Assembly: GCF_011758745.1 (NCBI RefSeq)
Contig: NZ_JAANOV010000001.1
Coordinates: 4,898,001-4,962,000, forward strand
DNA length: 64,000 bases
Reading direction: 5' to 3'
Source of the DNA: Amycolatopsis granulosa
GTDB lineage: Bacteria; Actinomycetota; Actinomycetes; Mycobacteriales; Pseudonocardiaceae
A program made the translations under genes and the position numbers. The notes beneath the pieces were generated by a model. That model did not search any database. It was not told the origin of the DNA and saw only the letters and a list, made by a program, of their open reading frames with translations. Shown one piece after another: positions 30,171 to 37,114 of this stretch (the first letter of the stretch is position 1; every line of letters starts with the position of its first letter).

Positions 30171-30965
30171 GTGGCCACCCTGGTGACGTTTCACGCCCAT
30201 CCGGACGACGAGTGCATCGCGTGCGGCGGGATCATGCGCAAGGCCGCCGACGACGGCCACCGCGTGGTGCTCGTCGTCGCGACCCGCGGCGAACACGGCG
30301 AGGTCCCGCCCGGGTTCCTCGCCGACGGTGAACCGCTGTGGCAGCGCCGGGTCGAGGAGACCCGCGCCGCGGCCGGGATCCTCGGCGTGCAACGGCTGGA
30401 ATTCCTCGGGTACGGCGATTCCGGGATGATGGGTACGCCGGAGAACGACCTGCCCGGCTCCTTCTGGCGGGCGCCGGTCGAGGAGGCGGCGGCGAAGCTC
30501 GCGGCGATCCTGCGCGAGGAGGACGCCGACGTGCTGACCGTCTACGACGACTACGGCACGTACGGGCATCCCGACCACATCCAGGTGCACCGCGCCGGGA
30601 TGCGCGCGGCCGAGCTCGCCGGGACGCCGCGGGTGTACCAGAGCACGGGCAACCGCGACTACATGCGTGCCGGGCTCGAGCTGTTCGCGGCGCAGGCCGC
30701 CGGGACCGGGGTGCGGATCCCCGGTATCGACGGCCTCGCCGAACTGGGCAAGCCGGCCGCGGAGATCACCGCCGCCGTCGACGTGCGGCCGTGGCTTCAC
30801 GCCAAGCGCGCGGCGATGCGCGCGCACGCCAGCCAGATCAGCGAGCAGTCGCTGTTCCTGGCGATGCCGGCGGACGCCTTCGCCTACACCTTCGGCACCG
30901 AGTGGTTCATCCGCGCGGGACAGGGACCGGGCATCACCGAGACCGACCTGATGGCCGGGCTTTAG
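30171..30965 (+). CDS. PIG-L family N-acetyl deacetylase
   Basis: 264 aa zinc hydrolase of the GlcNAc-PI deacetylase/MshB/Mca superfamily. Zinc ligands lie in FHAHPDDECIACGG (about residues 8-12) and GHPDHIQVHRAG (about residue 133), with RRVEETRAAAGILGVQRLEFLGYGDSGMMG as family signature. It is a homologue of the mycothiol enzymes but too divergent to call MshB or Mca. The GTG at 30171 is chosen: TAGGCT lies 7 nt before it and the domain begins at once. The stop overlaps the convergent VOC gene by 4 nt. Confidence 0.9.
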   Translation: MATLVTFHAHPDDECIACGGIMRKAADDGHRVVLVVATRGEHGEVPPGFLADGEPLWQRRVEETRAAAGILGVQRLEFLGYGDSGMMGTPENDLPGSFWRAPVEEAAAKLAAILREEDADVLTVYDDYGTYGHPDHIQVHRAGMRAAELAGTPRVYQSTGNRDYMRAGLELFAAQAAGTGVRIPGIDGLAELGKPAAEITAAVDVRPWLHAKRAAMRAHASQISEQSLFLAMPADAFAYTFGTEWFIRAGQGPGITETDLMAGL

Positions 30966-31402
30966 CCTTCCTCGATCAGCCCGATCCGCACCTGGCCGTC
31001 CGGCTCCACCGACCAGCCGGAGTTGTGCGCGATCTCCCAGATCAGCCCGTTCGGGTCGCGGAAGTGGCCGTGGTAGCCGCCGAACGCGGCCCGCTGCCCG
31101 GGTTTCACGATCTCCGCGCCGGCCGCGGCGGCGTCGGCGAGGCACTGGTCGACCTCCGCGGGGCTGTCCCGGTTGTAGGACAACGTCAGCCCGGCCGGAC
31201 CGGTCACGGCCGCGCCGCCGAGATCCTCGGCGAACTTCACCGCGTCGAACAGGCCGAGCGCGACGCCGGGTGCCACCTGGAAGAACAGGATCTCGCCGGG
31301 GACATCCAGCAGCGGTTTCCAGCCCAGCCCGGTCACGTAGAACTCGCGGGCCACGTCGGTGTCCCGGGTGGCCACGGTGATGATCTGCACGCTCTGTTCC
31401 AT
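30962..31402 (-). CDS. VOC (glyoxalase-fold) protein
   Basis: 146 aa, two beta-alpha-beta-beta-beta modules of a single VOC domain: VQIITVATRDTDVAREFYVTGLGWKPL, FFQVAPGVALGLFDAVKF, and the second half from VTGPAGLTLSYN to GYHGHFRDPNGLIWEIAHN. The ExxH-type metal pattern is only partly kept, so enzymatic class is open. It is divergent from an AraC-type regulator with just 10 bp between start codons, suggesting common control. Confidence 0.88.
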   Translation of the reverse strand: MEQSVQIITVATRDTDVAREFYVTGLGWKPLLDVPGEILFFQVAPGVALGLFDAVKFAEDLGGAAVTGPAGLTLSYNRDSPAEVDQCLADAAAAGAEIVKPGQRAAFGGYHGHFRDPNGLIWEIAHNSGWSVEPDGQVRIGLIEEG

Positions 31403-31412
31403 ACTCGGCAGC

Positions 31413-32168
31413 ATGCCAGGGGAGCCCGGCGCGGGCTTGAACGAAACGGACGCCTACCGGGAATGGCCGGCCTCCGGGGTGGTGCGCTGCTGGTGGGCGC
31501 AGCGGACCGCCGGTGAGCACCTGCAGCGGGTCGTGCCGGACGGTGCGGCGGACCTGATCGTGGCGTCCACCGGGGCGGCGTACCTGGTGGGGCCGACGCT
31601 GTCGCCCGCCGTGCACCGGCTGCCGGCCGGCGCGGAGCTGCGCGGGCTGCGGGTGCGGCCGGAGGCGATCGCGGCGGTGCTGGGCCTGCCCGGGCACGAG
31701 GTGCGGGATGCCGTGGTGCCGTTGACCGCGGTGCTGCCCGACGCCGTGGCCCGCGTGGTCGCGGATTCGGTGTGGCGCGGCCAGTTCCCCGCCGCGCTGA
31801 CGCCCCGGCCCGGCGATGCACGCGTGCGGCACGCGGTGCGCCGGATCTGGCGCGGTGACCCGCTCGACTCGGTCGCCGCCGGCGCGGGTGTGACGGGACG
31901 CCAGCTGCGCCGCCTGTTCACCGAGCAGGCCGGGCTCGGCCCGAAGGCGCTGCAGCGCGTCGCGCGGTTCCAGCGGTTCCTGCGCCACGCGGACTCAGGC
32001 GGTGCACTGGCCGTTGCCGCCGCGGCCGCCGGGTACGCCGACCAGGCCCACCTGACGCGCGAGACGCGCGAGCTGGCCGGGGTGACGCCCGCGGTGCTGA
32101 CGCGGGAACGGCACGGGCGGGCCACGCCGGACGGCCCGGGTGCAGCGTCGGTGTTCCGGGTGTTCTAG
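31413..32168 (+). CDS. AraC-family transcriptional regulator
   Basis: 251 aa. The N-terminal half resembles the DUF6597 type of sensor domain (YREWPASGVVRCWWAQR, VVPDGAADLIVA); the C-terminal half has two HTH segments (DSVAAGAGVTGRQLRRLFTEQAGLGPKALQRVARFQRFL and ALAVAAAAAGYADQAHLTRETRELAGVTPAVL). It is divergent from the VOC gene and ends in a CTAG tetramer shared with the stop of the convergent XRE gene. CATACT lies 7 nt before the ATG, so the mRNA may be leaderless. Confidence 0.9.
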   Translation: MPGEPGAGLNETDAYREWPASGVVRCWWAQRTAGEHLQRVVPDGAADLIVASTGAAYLVGPTLSPAVHRLPAGAELRGLRVRPEAIAAVLGLPGHEVRDAVVPLTAVLPDAVARVVADSVWRGQFPAALTPRPGDARVRHAVRRIWRGDPLDSVAAGAGVTGRQLRRLFTEQAGLGPKALQRVARFQRFLRHADSGGALAVAAAAAGYADQAHLTRETRELAGVTPAVLTRERHGRATPDGPGAASVFRVF

Positions 32169-32722
32169 TTGTGCTCGGAGACGAGCACCGCCCTGGTGCC
32201 CGGCTCCAGGGCCTGGAAGATGTGCGCGACGTCACCGGGGTAGACGATGTAGTCGCCGGGGCCGAGTTCGACCGGGTCGTCGGTCACACCGACCAGCGCG
32301 CGGCCCGCGCAGAGCACCACGTGCTCGACCACGCCGAGCGCGTGCGGGTCGGCGCGGCGCGGCGGGCCCGGTTCGGCGCAGACCCGGAAGAGGTCCCGGC
32401 GGGCGTGCGGCGGGCAGGACGACACCAGCGTCGCCACGTAGTCCGAGCGTTCCGAGCGGAACGCGGGCCCCTCGTCGGCCCGGAGGACCCGCACCTGGGG
32501 CCGCACCGGCTGCACCAGGCGCGCGAACGGAACGTCGAGCACGAGGCTGAGCGCCCACAGCGTCTCCACGCTCGGGTTGCCGCTGCCCGCCTCCAGCTGG
32601 GACAAGGTCGACTTGGCGATACCCGCCCGCTTGGCGACCTCGCTCAGCGACAGGCCGGTGCGAGCGCGCTCGCGCCGCAGCGAAGCGGCGATGACGTCGA
32701 GTGGTGCACTTCGATCAGCCAT
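32165..32722 (-). CDS. XRE-family regulator with C-terminal cupin domain
   Basis: 185 aa. HTH at residues 9-63: IAASLRRERARTGLSLSEVAKRAGIAKSTLSQLEAGSGNPSVETLWALSLVLDVPF. The cupin barrel follows (VEHVVLCAGRALVGVTDDPVELGPGDYIVYPGDVAHIFQALEPGTRAVLVSEH). Proteins of this build often control amino-acid export or polyamine genes. It is divergent from azlCD, with an inverted repeat in the 70-bp gap, so it is the likely AzlCD regulator. Confidence 0.92.
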   Translation of the reverse strand: MADRSAPLDVIAASLRRERARTGLSLSEVAKRAGIAKSTLSQLEAGSGNPSVETLWALSLVLDVPFARLVQPVRPQVRVLRADEGPAFRSERSDYVATLVSSCPPHARRDLFRVCAEPGPPRRADPHALGVVEHVVLCAGRALVGVTDDPVELGPGDYIVYPGDVAHIFQALEPGTRAVLVSEHN

Positions 32723-32746
32723 CCGTGTTCGCTCCAGAAGTCCAGT

Positions 32747-32787
32747 CGTTCGCCTTGACGAACGCTTGCCTGCTTGTTCAGTATAAG
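32747..32787 (+). promoter_or_regulatory. Operator and promoter region of azlCD
   Basis: A perfect inverted repeat CGTTCG-CCTTGA-CGAACG (32747-32764) sits between the XRE-cupin and azlC starts. TTGACG (32755-32760) could be a -35 element and TATAAG (32782-32787) a -10; the spacing (21 nt) is longer than ideal. The -10 ends 5 nt before the azlC ATG, so the mRNA is nearly or fully leaderless. Binding of the XRE protein here would block the -35. Confidence 0.5.
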
Positions 32788-32792
32788 AGGCG

Positions 32793-33455
32793 ATGCGTGC
32801 GATTTACCGAACACTCGACCGTCGCCTGATGCGCGACGTGGCGCTGGTGGCGCTGGCGGACGGCGTCGTCGGCGTGTCCTACGGCGCCATCAGCACCGGA
32901 TCCGGGTTCGGCGCGTGGCTCCCGGTGGTGATGTCGTTGCTGGTGTTCGCCGGGGCCGCCCAGTTCCTGTTCGTCGGGCTGGTGGCCGCCGGGGGCAGCC
33001 CGTTCGCGGCGGCGGTCGCCGGTCTGCTGGTCAACAGCAGGCTCCTGCCGTTCGGCATGGCGGTCAGCGATGTGCTCCGCGGCCGGGGACGCGTGCTCGG
33101 CAGCCACCTCCTGACCGACGAGGACGTCGCCTTCGCCCTCGCCCAGGAGGATCCGGGGCGCCGCCGCACGGCGTACTGGGCGTGCGGTGTCTGCATCTTC
33201 GTGTGCTGGAACCTCGGCGTGGTGGTCGGCGCCTTCGCGGGCACCGTCATCGGTGACACCGACGCGTTCGGCCTGGACGCCGCGTTCCCCGCCGTGCTGC
33301 TCGCACTGGTGCTGCCGTCGCTGCGAGACAGCCGGACCCGGCGGGCCGCGCTGGCCGGAGCGGTGGTCGCGCTCGCCGTGACGCCGTTCCTGCCCGCGGG
33401 TCTGCCGGTGCTGCTCGCGCTCACCGGGGTGCTCGTGCTGGTGGTGCGCCGATGA
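32793..33455 (+). CDS. azlC: Branched-chain amino acid exporter large subunit AzlC
   Basis: 220 aa membrane protein of the AzlC/BrnF family. Core motif VALADGVVGVSYGAISTGSGFGAWLPVVMSLLVFAGAAQFLFVGLVAAGG is clear, followed by LLVNSRLLPFGMAVSDVL and further helices to residue 220. With AzlD it forms an amino-acid (typically branched-chain) exporter. It overlaps azlD by 4 nt. The divergent XRE-cupin gene is the probable regulator. Confidence 0.95.
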   Translation: MRAIYRTLDRRLMRDVALVALADGVVGVSYGAISTGSGFGAWLPVVMSLLVFAGAAQFLFVGLVAAGGSPFAAAVAGLLVNSRLLPFGMAVSDVLRGRGRVLGSHLLTDEDVAFALAQEDPGRRRTAYWACGVCIFVCWNLGVVVGAFAGTVIGDTDAFGLDAAFPAVLLALVLPSLRDSRTRRAALAGAVVALAVTPFLPAGLPVLLALTGVLVLVVRR

Positions 33456-33763
33456 CCATCCTGATCGGGATCGCGGTGCTCGCGGTCGGCACCTTCGCGT
33501 TCCGGATCGCCGGGCCGGCATTGCAGGCCCGGATCCAGATCCCGCCCAAGGTGCAGAACCTGATGGCGATCGCGGCGGCCGTCCTGCTGGTCGCCGTCGT
33601 GGCGACGCAGGCACTGACCCAGGGCCACTCGTTCGCCGGGTTCGCCCGTCCGGCCGGTGTCGCGGTCGGCGGCGTCCTGGCCTGGCGGAAGGCGCCGTTC
33701 CTGGTGGTGGTCGTCGTCGCCGCCGCGGTCACCGCGCTGCTGCGCCTGGCCGGCGTGCCCTGA
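33452..33763 (+). CDS. azlD: Branched-chain amino acid exporter small subunit AzlD
   Basis: 103 aa with four short membrane helices; VLAVGTFAFRIAGPALQ is the family N-terminus and VQNLMAIAAAVLLVAVVATQALTQ the second conserved stretch. The ATG overlaps the azlC stop. Downstream lies a 437-bp gap with repeats. Confidence 0.93.
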   Translation: MTILIGIAVLAVGTFAFRIAGPALQARIQIPPKVQNLMAIAAAVLLVAVVATQALTQGHSFAGFARPAGVAVGGVLAWRKAPFLVVVVVAAAVTALLRLAGVP

Positions 33764-33812
33764 CCCGCCTCGCGGGTGGCCCCAGCCGCAACGTGCGCTC
33801 TGGCTCGTCCGC

Positions 33813-33842
33813 GACAGGTGCCGGGAAGACAGGTGCCGGGAA
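33813..33842. repeat. Tandem 15-bp duplication
   Basis: GACAGGTGCCGGGAA occurs twice without spacing (33813-33827 and 33828-33842) at the left side of the intergenic gap 33764-34200. No coding meaning is apparent. Confidence 0.8.
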
Positions 33843-33886
33843 AACGCCACCGCGCAGCGGTGCTCCGCAACGGCGGCGCCGCGGTA

Positions 33887-33979
33887 CGCCAACACGTGGC
33901 CCGGAGGGGCAAACACACCGCCCGGACGGGCGAACACGAAGATGCGGCGTGTTTGCTGCTGCGGGTGGCGTGTTTGCCG
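33887..33979. repeat. 21-bp phased intergenic repeat array with central inversion (locus 2)
   Basis: AACAC occurs at 33891, 33912 and 33933, and after an inversion GTGTT occurs at 33949 and 33970: all steps on each side are exactly 21 bp. The units follow the same consensus as locus 1 (AACACACCGCCCGGA beside GGGCG). GGCAAACAC on the left pairs with GTGTTTGCC on the right, so the array can form a nested hairpin. It lies between azlD and the convergent LysR gene; apart from the 15-bp duplication I see nothing else in 33764-34200. Confidence 0.85.
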
Positions 33980-34200
33980 TCGCGGGCGGTGAGAGGGCTG
34001 ATGCCACAGCCGAGGTGCGGTGCGGCAGGTGGCACTGGCGTCCGGCCGGGCCGGCGCGTCGGCCGCCGCGCACCGTGCGGCATACCCCGGTGGCATATCC
34101 CGGCGCGACGTGTTCCGCGCGCGCCCGCCAAACAGCCGTGTCCGCAGCGCACCGGCGGCGGCCCGGGGCGCAGCACCGCGGCGGCGGTGCCCGAGTCCGC

Positions 34201-35049
34201 CTAGCCGTGCAGGCGGCCGGCCTCGGCGCGGATCGCCTCGGACAGCGCGGCCGTCGGACCGGTCGCCGTGCGCGTGCTCAGCTGGAACTGCACCTCGCCC
34301 GGATCGGGCAGTCCGTGGCCGGGCGGCAGCTCCGCCAGCCCGGCCGGCACCAGGCTGCGGGCGAACACCGCGACCCCCAGCCCGGCCAGCGCCGCCGCGC
34401 GCAGACCGTTCAGGCTGCCGCTCGTGCACACGATCCGCCACGGCTTCCCGTTGCCGCGCAACGCCTCCAGTGCCCTCGCGCGGGTGATGCTGGGCGGTGG
34501 GTAGGCGATCAGCGGCACCGGCCGGCCCGGCTCCGGGGTGAAGCCCTCGCGGCCGACCCACACCAGCGGGTCGGTCCACAACGGACTGCCCGTCTCGTCG
34601 CCCGCGCGTTTCTTGCCCAGCACCAGGTCCAGCTCGCCCGCGCGCAGTTTCTCGTACAGCACACCGGACAGGTCCACGGTCAGCTCGAGGTCCACCAGCG
34701 GGTGCAGCCGCCGGAACTCGCGCAGGATCTCGGGCAGCGGCCCGACCACGAAGTCCTCCGACGCGCCGAACCGCACCCGGCCGCGTAGTTCCGGCCCGGT
34801 GAAGTAGGCCAGCGCCCGCTCGATGTCCGCCAGGATCGTCCCGGCGAACCCGATCATCGCCTCGCCGTCCGGGGTGAGCTCGACCGAGTGGGTGTCGCGC
34901 AGCAGGAGCTGCTGCGCGGTCGCGTCCTCGAGCTTGCGCACGTGCTGGCTCACCGTCGACTGCCGCAGCCCCAGTCGCTGGGCGGCGCGCGTGAAGCTGC
35001 GGGTCTCGGCCACGGTGAGGAACGTCCGCAGCCACACGGGATCCAGCAC
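34201..35049 (-). CDS. LysR-family transcriptional regulator
   Basis: 282 aa. N-terminal winged HTH VWLRTFLTVAETRSFTRAAQRLGLRQSTVSQHVRKLEDATAQQLLLRDTHSVELTPDGEAM, then a substrate-binding domain (LRGRVRFGASEDFVVGPLPEILREFRRLHP; LDLVLGKKRAG). The GTG at 35049 is preferred to an upstream ATG because GGAGGT stands 4-5 nt before it. It is divergent from an SBF-type transporter gene and has an ATCGCG-TTT-CGCGAT box just upstream of its ribosome site. LysR proteins usually act on the divergent neighbour. Confidence 0.93.
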   Translation of the reverse strand: MLDPVWLRTFLTVAETRSFTRAAQRLGLRQSTVSQHVRKLEDATAQQLLLRDTHSVELTPDGEAMIGFAGTILADIERALAYFTGPELRGRVRFGASEDFVVGPLPEILREFRRLHPLVDLELTVDLSGVLYEKLRAGELDLVLGKKRAGDETGSPLWTDPLVWVGREGFTPEPGRPVPLIAYPPPSITRARALEALRGNGKPWRIVCTSGSLNGLRAAALAGLGVAVFARSLVPAGLAELPPGHGLPDPGEVQFQLSTRTATGPTAALSEAIRAEAGRLHG

Positions 35050-35058
35050 GCCACCTCC

Positions 35059-35073
35059 ATCGCGTTTCGCGAT
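35059..35073. promoter_or_regulatory. Candidate LysR box (ATCGCG-TTT-CGCGAT)
   Basis: A perfect 6-bp inverted repeat with a 3-bp centre that satisfies the T-N11-A rule of LysR sites. It lies directly upstream of the LysR ribosome-binding site and 63 bp before the transporter start, so one site could serve autoregulation and control of the transporter. Confidence 0.55.
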
Positions 35074-35135
35074 AGCAGTTATGCCGCTCATCATACTTCA
35101 CAATCGGCCTGGCCGGGCGGACCATGGGAAGCGTG

Positions 35136-36140
35136 ATGAGTCCCGCCGCGCTCCTGGCCAAGCTCCGGATCGACCCGTTCATCCTGGGCATCCTCGCCAC
35201 GGTCGGGATCGCCTGCCTGGTTCCGGCGCGCGGGCAGGGCGCGGAGGTCGCGTCCTGGGTCACCTCGATCGGCGTCGGCCTGTTGTTCTTCCTCTACGGC
35301 GCGAGGCTGTCCACCGCCGAGGCTGTCGCCGGATTCCGGCACTGGCGGCTGCACCTGGTGATCCTGGCTACCACGTTCGGGCTGTTCCCGCTGCTCGGCC
35401 TGGCCACCAAACTCCTCGTGCCGGGTGTGCTGACCCCCGCGCTCGCCGCCGGGATCGTCTTCCTGTGCACGCTGCCCTCGACGGTGAACTCCTCGATCGC
35501 GTTCACCTCGATCGCCAAGGGCAACGTCGCCGCCGCGATCTGCGCCGCGTCGTTCTCCAGCCTGCTGGGCATCGTCCTCACCCCGCTGCTGGCCGCGCTG
35601 CTGCTGGAGAGCTCCGGCCACGGTTTCTCGCTCGACGCCGTCACCTCGATCGTGCTGCAGCTGCTCGTGCCGTTCGTCGCCGGGCAGATCGCGCGGCGCT
35701 GGATCGGCGGGTTCATCACCCGGCACAAGAAGGTCCTCGGCCGCGCCGACCGCACGGTGATCCTGCTCGTGGTCTACGCCGCCTTCAGCGAGGGCGTCGT
35801 CGCCGGCATCTGGCACCAGCTGACCCCGCTCGCGCTCGGTGGCCTCCTCGTCGTCAACCTCGCGCTGTTCTACACCGTGTTCTGGATCCTCAAGCTGCTC
35901 ACGCCGAGGCTCGGCTTCGACCGCGCGGACCGCATCGCGATCATCTTCGCCGGGTCGAAGAAGAGCCTGGCCAGCGGCCTGCCGATGGCCGCGGTGCTGT
36001 TCCCGGCGCAGACGGTCGGCCTGATCGTGCTGCCGCTGATGCTGTTCCACCAGGCCCAGCTCATGATCTGCGCGGTGCTCGCGCGGCGGTGGGGCGCGCA
36101 GGCCGAGGCGGGGCAACCGGCCGCCGCCCGGGCCGGTTAG
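35136..36140 (+). CDS. Bile acid:sodium symporter-like (SBF/PF13593) transporter
   Basis: 334 aa with about ten helices: IDPFILGILATVGIACLVPARG, WVTSIGVGLLFFLYGARLS, LCTLPSTVNSSIAFTSIAKGNVAAAICAASFSSLLGI (the conserved core), and IAIIFAGSKKSLASGLPMAAVLF near the C-terminus. Homologues (YfeH/RCH1-like) are sodium-coupled transporters with uncertain substrates. An ATG 12 nt upstream (35124) is possible; the second ATG has GGGAAG at better distance. Divergent from LysR. Confidence 0.92.
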   Translation: MSPAALLAKLRIDPFILGILATVGIACLVPARGQGAEVASWVTSIGVGLLFFLYGARLSTAEAVAGFRHWRLHLVILATTFGLFPLLGLATKLLVPGVLTPALAAGIVFLCTLPSTVNSSIAFTSIAKGNVAAAICAASFSSLLGIVLTPLLAALLLESSGHGFSLDAVTSIVLQLLVPFVAGQIARRWIGGFITRHKKVLGRADRTVILLVVYAAFSEGVVAGIWHQLTPLALGGLLVVNLALFYTVFWILKLLTPRLGFDRADRIAIIFAGSKKSLASGLPMAAVLFPAQTVGLIVLPLMLFHQAQLMICAVLARRWGAQAEAGQPAAARAG

Positions 36141-36199
36141 CCGTTCCCAGGACGCGGACCACACTTCCCACTCTGCGGACACCGGTTACGATGGCCGGC

Positions 36200-37084
36200 A
36201 TGACGTCGGTGATCGAGCGCCTCCGCGGGGACTCCCCGGCGTTCTCCATTGAGTTCTTCCCGCCGCGCGACCCGGCCGACGAGGCCGTGCTGTGGCGGTC
36301 GGTGCGTGAGCTGGAGCCGCTGGATCCCGCCTACCTGTCGATCACCTACGGCGCGGGCGGGTCCAGCCGGGACGGCACCATCCGCAGCATCGCGCGGGTG
36401 GCGACCGAGACCACGCTGGTGCCGATGGCGCACCTGACCGCGGTGGACCACACCGTCGCGGAGCTGCGCAACGTCATCGGCTGGTACGCGGCGGTCGGGG
36501 TGCGCAACATCCTCGCGCTGCGCGGCGACCCGCCGGGCGACCCGTACGGCGACTGGGTGCCGCACCCGCAGGGCCTCTGCTACGCCGAGGAACTGGTGTC
36601 GCTGGTGCGGTCGCTGGGCGACTTCTGCGTCGGCGTGTCCGCGTTCCCGTACGGGCACCCGCGCTCGCCGGACCTGGACACCGACACGAAGTACCTGGTG
36701 CGCAAGTTCCGGGCCGGCGCCGACTTCGGCATCGCCCAGCTGTTCTTCGAGGCTGAGGACTTCCTGCGGCTGCGGGACCGGGTCGCCGCCGCGGGTTGCG
36801 ACGCCTTGCTCATCCCCGGCGTGATGCCGCTGACCACGCCGCGCACCCTGCACACCACCATCCGCCTGTCCGGTGCGCCCGCGCCGCGGCGGCTGCTCGA
36901 CCGGCTCGAGCCGCTGGCCGGCGACCCGAAGGCGTTCCGCGCCGAGGGGCTTGATGTGGTCACCGAGCTGTGCGAGCGGCTCATCGCCGAGGGCGTGCCG
37001 GATCTGCACTTCTACACGTTCAACCGCGCCAAGGCCACGCGCGAGGTGGTCCGCAGGCTCGGCCTGGTGCCCGCGCGCGCGTAA
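36200..37084 (+). CDS. metF: 5,10-methylenetetrahydrofolate reductase MetF
   Basis: 294 aa FAD-dependent TIM barrel that makes 5-methyl-THF for methionine synthesis. Motifs: FSIEFFPPRDPADEA, LSITYGAGGSSRDGTI, MAHLTAVDHT, NILALRGDPPGD, QLFFEAEDFLRLRDRV, and LIPGVMPLTTPRTL, ending in HFYTFNRAKATREVV. The ATG at 36200 lies 7 nt after TACGAT; an ATG 9 nt earlier overlaps that hexamer and is less likely. The gene sits near idsA- and pknL-like genes as in mycobacteria, though separated here by several inserted genes. Confidence 0.96.
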   Translation: MTSVIERLRGDSPAFSIEFFPPRDPADEAVLWRSVRELEPLDPAYLSITYGAGGSSRDGTIRSIARVATETTLVPMAHLTAVDHTVAELRNVIGWYAAVGVRNILALRGDPPGDPYGDWVPHPQGLCYAEELVSLVRSLGDFCVGVSAFPYGHPRSPDLDTDTKYLVRKFRAGADFGIAQLFFEAEDFLRLRDRVAAAGCDALLIPGVMPLTTPRTLHTTIRLSGAPAPRRLLDRLEPLAGDPKAFRAEGLDVVTELCERLIAEGVPDLHFYTFNRAKATREVVRRLGLVPARA

Positions 37085-37114
37085 TGCGGTTGCCGCATTC
37101 GGTAGGTTGCGTGC

